A stretch of DNA of 64,000 bases from Halobacillus halophilus DSM 2266 (GTDB taxonomy: Bacteria > Bacillota > Bacilli > Bacillales > Halobacillaceae): positions 1,984,001 through 2,048,000 of the forward strand of contig NC_017668.1 in the NCBI RefSeq assembly GCF_000284515.1, given 5' to 3'. The position numbers and the translations under genes are program-made. Of the stretch, positions 6,977 through 15,590 are shown in pieces. Under the pieces are notes generated by a model. It was not told the DNA's origin. It searched no databases and saw only the letters and a list, made by a program, of their open reading frames with translations. Numbering within the stretch: position 1 is the first letter of the stretch; each line of letters begins with the position of its first letter.

Positions 6977-9496
6977 TTGAAACAAAATCAGAAGAAATGG
7001 TTGTTCCGATCGGCTATGGTTCTTGGGGTTTTAGCTGCTTCAACTTGCACGACTAACGTAAACGCTCAGACGGATGAGGGGGACGTAGTGGATTTAAGGT
7101 TAATGGAAACGACGGATTTGCACAGTCATGTGATGAATTATGATTATTTTACGGACAAGCAGGATGACACAGTCGGACTTGTTAATACTGCAACGCTTAT
7201 TAATCAGGAGAGAGGCAAAGTAGAGAATTCCATGCTTTTTGATAATGGAGATTTGATTCAGGGCAATCCTATGGCTGATTATATCGTTGATCAAAAGGTA
7301 TTAGATGAACAAGGGCATAAGCATCCTGTTTATCAAGCTATGAACCTCCTGGACTATGACGCTGGTAATTATGGCAATCACGAATTCAATTATGGTCTGG
7401 AATTTTTGGATAAAGCTGTCGGAGGTTCTGACTTCCCATATGTAAATGCCAATGTATATAAAGACGACGGTGACGACAATCCGGATAACGACGAGAACTA
7501 CTTCGATCCATATGTGATTCTGGATCGCGAAGTTACAGATCAAAATGGTGACGTACATACGATTCAAGTGGGAGTTATTGGATTCACACCGCCTCAAATC
7601 ATGACGTGGGATAAAGACAACTTAGAAGGGAAGGTAACCACGCGAGATTTAAAACAAACCGCAGAAAAATTCATTCCTTCAATGAGAGAAGAAGGTGCTG
7701 ACGTTATTATTGGCATTGCTCACTCGGGGCTGGGCTCAAAGGAAGAATATGAGAAAGGTGCTGAAAATCAGACCTATCAACTATCGACAGTGGAAGGTTT
7801 CGACGCGCTTATGTTCGGGCATTCCCATCAGACCTTCCCTAGCGAGGATTATGCTTCATTAGATGGTCGATACAATATCAACCTTGAGCAGGGAACCATC
7901 AATGGCGTAGCCACCACACAAGCTGGTTTTTGGGGCTCAGATCTTGGGATTATTGATTTGGAGCTCGAATATACAGAAGGTGAATGGGATGTGACGCAAG
8001 GCAGAGCTGATGCAAAACCTATTTATGATTCTGAAAATGGAGAACCTTTGGTTGAGGCGAACCAGGAAATTGTTAGTCAAGTCCAACATGATCACGAGGC
8101 GACCAGGGAGTATGTGGCTACACCTGTAGGCGAAACTGAAGTTCCCCTCTACAGTTATTTTGCCCAGGTATTAGATGACCCTACGGTCCAAATTGTAAAT
8201 GATGCACAGAAAGCTTACCTTGAAAAATATATCCAAGGCACTGAGTTGGATGGATTACCTGTATTATCAGCTGCTGCCCCATTCAAAGCAGGAAGAGACG
8301 GAGTCGGCGATTTTACGGACATTCCAGCCGGAGAACTTGCGATTAAAGATACCACTTCACTTTATAAGTATCCGAATACCCTTCAAGCCTCTAAGATAAC
8401 TGGAGAGCAAGTAGTTGAATGGCTTGAATGGAGTGCAGGACAGTTTAACGAAATTAATACAGACTCAGATAAGCAGCAGGAATTGGTGAATAATGATTTT
8501 CGCAGCTATAACTTTGACGTGATCGATGGTTTAACCTACGAAATCGATGTAACTGAACCCCCTCGCTACAATAATGATGGAGAAAAGATCCATGATAGTC
8601 ATCGTATTAAGAATGTTAAATATAAAGGAGAAGCCATCGATGAGGATCAGGAGTTTTTAGTTGCTACCAACAATTATCGGGCAGCTTCCAAATTTGCCAA
8701 TCCTGATGGTGATAACATTGTGGTTAAATCTCCAGATGAAAACCGGCAAGTTCTTGTAAACTATATTCGTCAGAATGAAACCATTAATCCGAAAGCGGAT
8801 GGTAATTGGTCTTTTGCACCTGTAGATGGTGACCCCTTGTTGACCTTCCGATCGTCTCCTGAGGCTCAAAAGTATGCGGACGATGAGCAGAAAATTTCTT
8901 TTCTTGAAAAAAGAAATGACGGCTACGCGAACTATAGGATCGATCTTCAAACGTCCGAAAAAACGACTGTCTTTCCGGACGTACCAGAGGGTTACTGGGC
9001 AGCGGAAGAAATATATACTTTAGCCGCAGATGGGGTTATAAAAGGTTATCCCAATGGCAACTATGGTCCGAAAGACCCGCTGCTTCGTTCTGAATTTGCA
9101 ATGCTGCTTACCCGGGAACTTGGACTGACTGCCAAAGGACAAAGCCCATTCAAGGATGTTCCTGAGAAGTATCAACAAGAAATTACAGCCGCTTACGAGA
9201 ATGGAATTGTATATGGTGTCAGCGAAACAGAATTTGATCCATCTGCTTCCATTACACGGGAGCAAATGGCTGCCATGGTCGTACGTGCCTACGAGTATAA
9301 AAATGGAGAGTACAAGGCTGAAGGCGATCACATCTATAAAGATGAGGATGAAATTCGCAGCGTGTTTACCGAAGATGTTAAAGCCGCATACGAGCTTAAG
9401 TTGATGATCGGTGTACCAGGCAATAAATTTATGCCTAAAGAGTCTTCCATTCGTGCAGAAGCTGCTCGTGTGGTTTATAATTTAAGAAACAATTAA
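6977..9496 (+). CDS. Secreted 2',3'-cyclic-nucleotide 2'-phosphodiesterase/3'-nucleotidase with SLH domains
   Basis: An 839-residue exported enzyme that would strip phosphate from cyclic or 3' nucleotides outside the cell. A signal peptide ends near A30 (VNA before QT). The metallophosphoesterase domain shows TDLHSH, DNGDLIQGNP, GNHEFNYG and GHSHQ metal-binding motifs within about residues 38–310; a 5'-nucleotidase C-terminal domain follows to about 620. Three S-layer homology repeats fill about residues 655–839 (FPDVPEGYWA, FKDVPEKYQQ and YKDEDEIRS starts), so it should attach to pyruvylated wall polymer. Start is TTG at 6977 after AAGGTAAGGTGA; the Lys-rich MKQNQKK beginning suits a signal peptide. 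Monocistronic. Confidence 0.94.
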   Translation: MKQNQKKWLFRSAMVLGVLAASTCTTNVNAQTDEGDVVDLRLMETTDLHSHVMNYDYFTDKQDDTVGLVNTATLINQERGKVENSMLFDNGDLIQGNPMADYIVDQKVLDEQGHKHPVYQAMNLLDYDAGNYGNHEFNYGLEFLDKAVGGSDFPYVNANVYKDDGDDNPDNDENYFDPYVILDREVTDQNGDVHTIQVGVIGFTPPQIMTWDKDNLEGKVTTRDLKQTAEKFIPSMREEGADVIIGIAHSGLGSKEEYEKGAENQTYQLSTVEGFDALMFGHSHQTFPSEDYASLDGRYNINLEQGTINGVATTQAGFWGSDLGIIDLELEYTEGEWDVTQGRADAKPIYDSENGEPLVEANQEIVSQVQHDHEATREYVATPVGETEVPLYSYFAQVLDDPTVQIVNDAQKAYLEKYIQGTELDGLPVLSAAAPFKAGRDGVGDFTDIPAGELAIKDTTSLYKYPNTLQASKITGEQVVEWLEWSAGQFNEINTDSDKQQELVNNDFRSYNFDVIDGLTYEIDVTEPPRYNNDGEKIHDSHRIKNVKYKGEAIDEDQEFLVATNNYRAASKFANPDGDNIVVKSPDENRQVLVNYIRQNETINPKADGNWSFAPVDGDPLLTFRSSPEAQKYADDEQKISFLEKRNDGYANYRIDLQTSEKTTVFPDVPEGYWAAEEIYTLAADGVIKGYPNGNYGPKDPLLRSEFAMLLTRELGLTAKGQSPFKDVPEKYQQEITAAYENGIVYGVSETEFDPSASITREQMAAMVVRAYEYKNGEYKAEGDHIYKDEDEIRSVFTEDVKAAYELKLMIGVPGNKFMPKESSIRAEAARVVYNLRNN

Positions 9497-9538
9497 TGAG
9501 AAATTGAAACGCTTCTACAGCCATTAATAGGTAAATGG

Positions 9539-9573
9539 AACTCGCTCCTTCGCAGAAAGGGGCGAGTTTTTTG
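9539..9573 (+). terminator. Rho-independent terminator
   Basis: Stem AACTCGCTCC / GGGGCGAGTT followed by T6, after the nucleotidase gene. Confidence 0.85.
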
Positions 9574-9913
9574 GTTGATGCTAAGGGTCACTTGCAGATA
9601 AATCAGTGTTCTTTCATTTTACCTTGAATGGCTGTGGTTCTTGATGCTATCCGCTTTCTCGAGTCCCTGCAGTTTTCGTCGTATTAAAGGTTCTTTGAAG
9701 GTGGGCTGTGCTTTTACATCCTTTCGTCAGATGAGAGATGATTTACATCAACATCATGCTTTTCTCATCAGACTAACAGGCGCAATAAGCTCTATTTATA
9801 ATCAGACATTTTTTAAACCTTGCAGAAAACGGCTTTCATTATGGACAACTTTCTTTTTGAAATCTGATCCATATACTGTTGTAGATTGCAAATGAGAAAG
9901 AGGAGGGGTGTGG
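9574..9913. other. Intergenic region, no gene supported
   Basis: About 340 bases before the Tyr-rich protein gene. A frame over 9641–9895 lacks a ribosome binding site and any recognisable protein character. An inverted pair GATGAGA (near 9729) and TCTCATC (near 9764) could fold into a stem-loop. No known RNA family recognised. Confidence 0.45.
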
Positions 9914-10297
9914 TTGTTCTATCCTTATTACTATCCCCGAACATACTGGCCCGCTTTTCAAGCAACCCCTTATTCCCATGACTATACTTTCACTCACAGA
10001 CTATACCCTGAGATAAATACCGAACTGTTTATGAAATCTGCTGAACAAATGAAGGGTTTACTAAAAGAAGCAGATGTATTAATGGATCACATAACAAATT
10101 CCTCAGAATGGACCGCAGAACTTATGAAGGCAGCTCAGCAATCAAATAAAAGTGAAGTAATTCAATTACTAAAGTCTACAGGTGTTCAGTCAAAGATGGA
10201 CGTAAGTTACACGCCAGATGGACTAAACATTATGTTATATACTTCTGTTGGAGATTTAGATTGCGGTCACTTGAGGATATCGATTCGCTGGAGATAA
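9914..10297 (+). CDS. Tyr/Pro-rich N-terminus small protein, unknown function
   Basis: A 127-residue protein starting FYPYYYPRTYWP, followed by a helical, charged body (residues about 25–85) and a C-terminal strand region ending HLRISIRWR. The TTG at 9914 is the better start: it lies seven bases after AGGAGG, whereas the in-frame GTG at 9908 directly abuts that site. Proteins of this layout (aromatic N-terminal run, then a TPDG motif and a Cys-containing C-terminus) occur in spore-forming Bacillaceae. I cannot name the family with confidence; B. subtilis YuzC is a possible relative. A spore link is inference from style only. Confidence 0.7.
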   Translation: MFYPYYYPRTYWPAFQATPYSHDYTFTHRLYPEINTELFMKSAEQMKGLLKEADVLMDHITNSSEWTAELMKAAQQSNKSEVIQLLKSTGVQSKMDVSYTPDGLNIMLYTSVGDLDCGHLRISIRWR

Positions 10298-10317
10298 TCT
10301 AAATGGGATGAAATATA

Positions 10318-10355
10318 AAAACCCATGAAACTAGCTTTCTAGTTTCATGGGTTTT
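10318..10355. terminator. Bidirectional terminator
   Basis: A 17-bp perfect stem (10318–10334 with 10339–10355) with A/T tails on both sides separates the convergent Tyr-rich protein and permease genes. Confidence 0.88.
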
Positions 10356-10402
10356 AATGAGGACAAATACCTGTCAAAAAATCAGGCGTTTTTATATTTT
10401 TC

Positions 10403-11671
10403 TTAATGCCCAAGCGAGCGCATGATAAATTCGATGAGAAAGACCATGGCGATGAGTACGACAGGGGTAGAAAGCTCACGCTGCTTCCCAATGGCAAATT
10501 TCACAATCGGGTATGCAATAAATCCAAACGCCATTCCATCAGCGATGGAGTAGGTGAAAGGAATCATCACAATAATCAGAAAAGCAGGCATGGCTTCTGA
10601 TAGTTCATCCAGTGGGATCTCTTTAATATTTTGAACCATTAACGCACCAACTATGATTAAAATCGGGCTGATAGCTGTCGAAGGAACCATTGAGATCCAG
10701 GGAATTAAGAACAGGGTTCCAATAAACAGGATCGCCATTGTCAAAGCGGCTCTTCCGGTTTTACCACCTGAAGCGATTACTGCCGCGCTTTCAGCAGATG
10801 AGACAGTAGGAGACGTTCCTAAAAACCCACTGCTTAACGCAGAAAAAGAAGCGGCTTGAAAGGATCGTTTAAACTTTCCTTTCTGTTCAAGCATTCCGAG
10901 CTGTCCATGAATCAATCCCATATTCTCGAAAATAAGAACAATGGCAAGTGGGAATACAGCCATCCAAAATCCGAAATCACTAAGTCCTGAGAAGTCAGGG
11001 ATAAATACCCAGGATTGTTCATCAAGAGATATCATGGAGCCTGGGGCCTCAAGAATTCCAGTGAAGTGGGCAATAATCGTTCCTACGATCATGGTTACAA
11101 GAAAATTACCTGGAACGTTCCGTGTAAAAAGAAAAATCCCGATAAACAAGGTGATCAGGCTCGTGATCACAACGGCTGAAGATGGGTTTCCTAGACTAAT
11201 TAAGGAATATTCCCCACGAACAACGAGTCCGCCTTTCTCTAGCCCAATCAGTGTCAGAAACAGACCAAGCCCTACAGTGATCGCGTGCTTTAAAGATTCG
11301 GGAATTGCGTGCTTAAGCCAGTCTCCAAGTCTGGTAAAAGCTGTTATTAAAAACAGCAGGGAAGCGATACATACGACGGCCAGTCCTTCTTGAAAGCTAA
11401 GACCGCTCCCTTCGACAATCGAGTAGGCAAATAAGGCGTTAACCCCCATACCTGGAATGAGAACCATAGGCGCATTCGCGTATATGGCCATGATCAAACA
11501 GCCAATCGCACTGGCAAGAATAGTGGCTACCATCCCGCTCTCGAGCGGAAGTCCGGCACTCTCTAGTATCTGACTGTTAACGGCTACGATATAAACCGTG
11601 GTAAAGTACCCGATCAGTCCGGCTGTCCACTCTTTCTTCCAGCTGACGTTTTGAGTCTGGTGATTGAACAT
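10403..11671 (-). CDS. NCS2 family purine permease (AzgA/PbuG type)
   Basis: A 422-residue membrane protein with about 12–14 hydrophobic segments. It belongs to the AzgA branch of nucleobase:cation symporters, which import adenine, hypoxanthine or guanine. Family marks are the N-terminal KKEWTAGLIGYFTTVYI segment, PGMGVNALFAY near residues 71–81, GLGLFLTLIGL, and the GTSPTVSSAESAAVIASGGKTG loop. Start at the ATG at 11671 after GAGGAGA; a frame extension upstream has no such site. A good sigma-A promoter lies at 11734–11762. No purine riboswitch is visible in the short leader, so regulation, if any, is through a protein or absent. Confidence 0.93.
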   Translation of the reverse strand: MFNHQTQNVSWKKEWTAGLIGYFTTVYIVAVNSQILESAGLPLESGMVATILASAIGCLIMAIYANAPMVLIPGMGVNALFAYSIVEGSGLSFQEGLAVVCIASLLFLITAFTRLGDWLKHAIPESLKHAITVGLGLFLTLIGLEKGGLVVRGEYSLISLGNPSSAVVITSLITLFIGIFLFTRNVPGNFLVTMIVGTIIAHFTGILEAPGSMISLDEQSWVFIPDFSGLSDFGFWMAVFPLAIVLIFENMGLIHGQLGMLEQKGKFKRSFQAASFSALSSGFLGTSPTVSSAESAAVIASGGKTGRAALTMAILFIGTLFLIPWISMVPSTAISPILIIVGALMVQNIKEIPLDELSEAMPAFLIIVMIPFTYSIADGMAFGFIAYPIVKFAIGKQRELSTPVVLIAMVFLIEFIMRSLGH

Positions 11672-11733
11672 TTCAATCTCCTCTATGAAATTATCCCTCT
11701 CCCGCCCGGCTACCGAGTAACCCACAAATTTTT

Positions 11734-11762
11734 ATTCTACTCTTCTCCAACCTTTCTATCAA
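11734..11762 (-). promoter_or_regulatory. Sigma-A promoter of the purine permease
   Basis: On the minus strand TTGATA, a 17-base spacer and TAGAAT are found about 60 bases upstream of the start codon. Confidence 0.7.
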
Positions 11763-11838
11763 GTTTATCTGTTCTTTTTTGTAAATAGTAAGCTGTTAGA
11801 TTAGGATTGTGATAAAATATAGTAGGATCAAATTGCGA

Positions 11839-11853
11839 AAGTAAGCGTTTTCT
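11839..11853 (+). promoter_or_regulatory. Putative cre (CcpA) site before sdaAB
   Basis: AAGTAAGCGTTTTCT fits the degenerate cre consensus WTGNAANCGNWNNCW with one mismatch. It lies about 40 bases upstream of sdaAB, where it would block transcription when preferred carbon is plentiful. Not proven. Confidence 0.4.
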
Positions 11854-11892
11854 TATTGGAAACCAAGAGAGAAAATAGGGATGGTGAAAGAA

Positions 11893-12555
11893 ATGAAATA
11901 TAGATCAGTATTCGATATTATCGGTCCGGTTATGATTGGACCGTCCAGTTCACATACGGCTGGAGCAGCTCGGATTGGAAGAGCCGCCCGTCATCTATTT
12001 GGCAGAGAGCCAAAGTATGCGAATGTCCACTTGTATGGTTCATTTGCAAAAACCTATAAAGGTCACGGAACGGATGTGGCCATAATTGGCGGATTGTTGG
12101 ATTATGACACATATGACGAACGAATTCGGGATGCTTTAAAAACAGCTCGAAAAAATGGCATGAAGGTGCGTTTTTATGAAGAAGAAGCACATACGGACCA
12201 TCCGAATACGGCACGTCTAAAAATAGGTGATGACGACGGTGAACTTGAGCTTGTCGGAATCTCAATTGGCGGGGGTAAAGCGGAAATTACCGAACTGAAT
12301 GGATTTGAATTACGGTTATCCGGGAGTCATCCTGCTATCCTTCTAATTCACAATGATCGATATGGTGCCATTGCATCCTCTACAGCCATTTTAGCTAAAC
12401 ATGAAATTAATATCGGACGTATGGAAGTCTCGAGAAAAGCTCAGGGCGAACAGGCACTTATGGTCATAGAAGTGGATCAGAATATTGATGATTCCGTCTT
12501 AAGTGAGCTTGAACGTGCCGATCACATTACCCAGGTGGCGAAAATATCCGACTAA
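11893..12555 (+). CDS. sdaAB: L-serine ammonia-lyase, iron-sulfur-dependent, beta subunit
   Basis: A 220-residue beta subunit of the Fe-S serine dehydratase that turns L-serine into pyruvate and ammonia. It begins MKYRSVFDIIGPVMIGPSSSHTAG, the family signature, and ends in an ACT-like regulatory domain (about residues 145–220). Start placed at the ATG at 11893, preceded by GGTGAAAG; the in-frame ATG at 11881 has a poorly spaced site and would add four residues not seen in relatives. sdaAA follows after 24 bases. Confidence 0.95.
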   Translation: MKYRSVFDIIGPVMIGPSSSHTAGAARIGRAARHLFGREPKYANVHLYGSFAKTYKGHGTDVAIIGGLLDYDTYDERIRDALKTARKNGMKVRFYEEEAHTDHPNTARLKIGDDDGELELVGISIGGGKAEITELNGFELRLSGSHPAILLIHNDRYGAIASSTAILAKHEINIGRMEVSRKAQGEQALMVIEVDQNIDDSVLSELERADHITQVAKISD

Positions 12556-12579
12556 CATTTATTCAGGGAGGGTTTATCT

Positions 12580-13464
12580 ATGTTTCGAAATGTTGCCGAG
12601 CTAGTTGAGCTAGCTGAAAGTGAAAATATACAAATCTCAGAAGTTATGATCAGACAGGAGATGGAAGTTAAAGAGTTAACGAGAGAAGAAGTTTATCAAC
12701 ATATGGAAAAAAACCTGGAGGTTATGGAAAAAGCGATCGAAGATGGTTTGAAAGGGGTAAAATCCCACAGTGGACTGACTGGTGGAGACGCTGTTCTTAT
12801 CCAGAATTACATGAAAAATCATACACCTCTCTCGGGTAATTTACTTATGGATGCCGTTAGTAAAGCAGTGGCTACCAATGAAGTTAATGCAGCGATGGGG
12901 ACCATTTGTGCCACCCCCACGGCAGGGAGCGCGGGGTGTGTCCCGGGCACTTTATTTGCTGTGAAAAACCAGCTGAACCCAACACGGGACCAAATGGTAC
13001 GTTACCTGTTTACTTCGGGTGCCTTTGGTTTTGTAGTCGCGAACAATGCATCGATATCTGGAGCTGCCGGAGGCTGTCAGGCTGAAGTAGGCTCAGCAGC
13101 GGGAATGGCGGCTGCTGCTATTGTGGAAATGGCAGGAGGGACGCCTTCTCAGTCAGCAGAAGCGATGGCCATTACCCTGAAGAATATGCTAGGTTTAATA
13201 TGTGATCCCGTTGCGGGTCTGGTGGAGGTTCCTTGTGTGAAAAGAAATGCTATGGGAGCTTCAAATGCCGTTGTGGCAGCAGACATGGCCCTGGCAGGAG
13301 TGACCAGTCGTATTCCTTGCGATGAAGTAATCGATGCGATGTATAAAGTTGGTCAGCGTATGCCTTCAGCTTTTCGTGAAACTGCTCAAGGCGGCCTTGC
13401 TGCCACTCCTACGGGAAGAGAATTAGAAGCAAAAGTATATGGAATTTCGTTGAAGAAAGAGTGA
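12580..13464 (+). CDS. sdaAA: L-serine ammonia-lyase, iron-sulfur-dependent, alpha subunit
   Basis: The 294-residue alpha subunit carries the [4Fe-4S] cluster and active site. Conserved cysteines appear in GTICATPTAGSAGCVPG, AGGCQAEVG, GLICDPVAG and VEVPCVKRNAMGAS. SHSGLTGGD near residues 62–70 is the serine-binding region. Preceded by GGGAGGG and cotranscribed with sdaAB; its last four bases overlap recG, so the three genes form one transcription unit. Confidence 0.96.
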   Translation: MFRNVAELVELAESENIQISEVMIRQEMEVKELTREEVYQHMEKNLEVMEKAIEDGLKGVKSHSGLTGGDAVLIQNYMKNHTPLSGNLLMDAVSKAVATNEVNAAMGTICATPTAGSAGCVPGTLFAVKNQLNPTRDQMVRYLFTSGAFGFVVANNASISGAAGGCQAEVGSAAGMAAAAIVEMAGGTPSQSAEAMAITLKNMLGLICDPVAGLVEVPCVKRNAMGASNAVVAADMALAGVTSRIPCDEVIDAMYKVGQRMPSAFRETAQGGLAATPTGRELEAKVYGISLKKE

Positions 13465-15506
13465 ATAGTGTGTTAACCCAATCGATTAGTGAATTAAAAG
13501 GAATTGGAGAGAAACTGGAATCACAGTTGAATGAACTTGGTCTTTTTACGATAGAGGATCTTCTGTTTTATTTCCCGTTTCGGTACGATTCTTATGAAGT
13601 CAAACCATTAACTGAATTGACCCATAATGAAAAAGCTACGATCGAAGGGGAGGTTGTTTCTGAACCTTCCCTTAGCTTTTTTGGCCGGAAAAAATCCCGA
13701 TTAACGTTTACACTCCAAGTGGAGCAGTTTGCTGTAAAAGCTGTTATGTTCAACCGGGCTTTTGCGAAAAAACAGCTTCATGCAGGAGATACAGTGACGG
13801 TTACAGGGAAGTGGGATCAACAGAGGCTGCAGATCACTGTCAGCCAGTTTAAGAAAGGTGAATCCAAAAGTCAGGCCCCGATTCAGCCTGTCTATACTTT
13901 AAAAGAAGGAGTACCCCTTACTACTCTTCGAAAGTACATTAAGGCTTCAATTGATGCCTATGAACATGAGATACCTGAAATTCTGCCTGAGGAACTACAG
14001 CGGGCGTACAAGTTGCCCGAACGCCCGCAAGCTATTCGGCAGATGCATTACCCTGATAATAGAATCATGTTAAAGCACGCCAAGCGCAGGTTCATATATG
14101 AGGAGTTTCTCATTTTTCAGCTTAAAATGCAGTTGTTGAGAAAACATCATCGGGAGTCAACTACAGGGAACGCCCAGTCTTATGACAATGGTAAACTAAC
14201 CTCTTTTGTTCAGGCCCTTCCATTTGAATTGACTCAGGCGCAGAAGCGTTCTCTTGCGGAAATTCTGAAAGACATGAAAAATCCTCACCGAATGAATCGT
14301 CTCCTTCAGGGTGATGTAGGATCTGGTAAAACGGCAGTGGCTGCCATTGCTCTTTATGCCTCAATTACCGCAGGGAAACAGGGAGCGCTTATGGTTCCGA
14401 CGGAAATCCTTGCGGAGCAGCATTTTCAGTCGCTTATGGAAATGTTTGAAGGTCGTGCTACTGTCGCTCTCCTAACCGGATCGATTAAAGGAAAAAAGCG
14501 TCGTGAGATCTTAGAATCCGTTCGGGCAGGGGATATTGATATATTAATTGGGACCCACGCACTGATTCAGGATGAAGTCGAGTTTCATGATTTGGGTTTT
14601 GTTATTGTTGATGAACAGCATCGTTTTGGAGTCCGTCAGCGGAGAACACTGAGAGATAAAGGACTTTATCCCGATGTTCTATTTATGACGGCGACCCCAA
14701 TACCAAGGACACTTGCGATTACAGCATTTGGGGACATGGATGTGTCTGTGATTGATGAAATGCCGGCAGGAAGAAAGCCGGTAGAAACTTACTGGGTAAA
14801 GGGAGAAATGACAGATAGGGTGTTATCGTTTATTCAGAAAGAAATTGATCAAGGACACCAGGCGTATGTGATCTGCCCGCTGATTGAAGAATCGGACCAG
14901 TTGGATATTCAAAACGCCGTGGAACTATATAACCAGCTCTCCTCTGTTTATGAGCCCAATATACCTGTGGGACTGATGCATGGAAGGCTCCACAATGAAG
15001 AAAAAGAGGAAGTCATGCAAGAATTTGCTGAAAACCGATTAAAAGTCCTTGTCTCAACTACAGTCGTGGAAGTTGGAGTTAACGTGCCGAACGCAACGGT
15101 GATGGTAATTTATGATGCGGAGCGCTTTGGTCTTTCCCAGCTTCACCAGTTACGTGGGAGAGTAGGGCGCGGGTCAGATCAGAGTTATTGCATTTTACTT
15201 GCCGACCCTAAAGGTGATGTAGGGAAAGAGCGGATGAGAATCATGACAGAAACGACAGATGGATTTGAACTTTCGGAGCAGGACTTGAAACTTAGGGGTC
15301 CGGGTGATTTCTTCGGAAGAAAGCAGAGCGGTATGCCGGAATTTAAGGTAGCGGATATGGTTCATGACTACCGTGCTCTTGAAACAGCACGCCGCGATGC
15401 GGCTGAAATCATCACAGAAGAGCGGCTGGACAAGGATAGTCGTTACCGTCCTTTAAGAGATCTTATTTATCAGGATAAACAAATAATGGGTGAAGTTCTG
15501 GATTAG
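13461..15506 (+). CDS. recG: ATP-dependent DNA helicase RecG
   Basis: A 681-residue branch-migration helicase that regresses stalled replication forks and processes Holliday junctions. It has an N-terminal wedge/OB region (about 1–240), Walker A GDVGSGKT, helicase motif II DEQH, motif III FMTATPIPRT, and motif VI QLHQLRGRVGRG, ending with the conserved SGMPEFKVADMVHDYRAL block. Length equals that of the B. subtilis protein. Start GTG at 13461 overlaps sdaAA by 4 bases; GTG at 13470 is an alternative. No strong terminator follows. Confidence 0.97.
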   Translation: MNSVLTQSISELKGIGEKLESQLNELGLFTIEDLLFYFPFRYDSYEVKPLTELTHNEKATIEGEVVSEPSLSFFGRKKSRLTFTLQVEQFAVKAVMFNRAFAKKQLHAGDTVTVTGKWDQQRLQITVSQFKKGESKSQAPIQPVYTLKEGVPLTTLRKYIKASIDAYEHEIPEILPEELQRAYKLPERPQAIRQMHYPDNRIMLKHAKRRFIYEEFLIFQLKMQLLRKHHRESTTGNAQSYDNGKLTSFVQALPFELTQAQKRSLAEILKDMKNPHRMNRLLQGDVGSGKTAVAAIALYASITAGKQGALMVPTEILAEQHFQSLMEMFEGRATVALLTGSIKGKKRREILESVRAGDIDILIGTHALIQDEVEFHDLGFVIVDEQHRFGVRQRRTLRDKGLYPDVLFMTATPIPRTLAITAFGDMDVSVIDEMPAGRKPVETYWVKGEMTDRVLSFIQKEIDQGHQAYVICPLIEESDQLDIQNAVELYNQLSSVYEPNIPVGLMHGRLHNEEKEEVMQEFAENRLKVLVSTTVVEVGVNVPNATVMVIYDAERFGLSQLHQLRGRVGRGSDQSYCILLADPKGDVGKERMRIMTETTDGFELSEQDLKLRGPGDFFGRKQSGMPEFKVADMVHDYRALETARRDAAEIITEERLDKDSRYRPLRDLIYQDKQIMGEVLD

Positions 15507-15590
15507 TCAGTTTCTCTCACATATTCTACTTCCGCTCCTCATATGAAACATCATAGATGCTTCGAAGTCTTGATGAAAGCTGGTGGTAGA

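Noticed and set aside
9641-9895. Possible 84-residue plus-strand protein
   Set aside because: Lacks a ribosome binding site and protein-like character; the real gene begins at 9914.
11672-11880. Purine riboswitch upstream of the purine permease
   Set aside because: The leader after the predicted promoter is only about 60 bases and no purine aptamer core was recognised.
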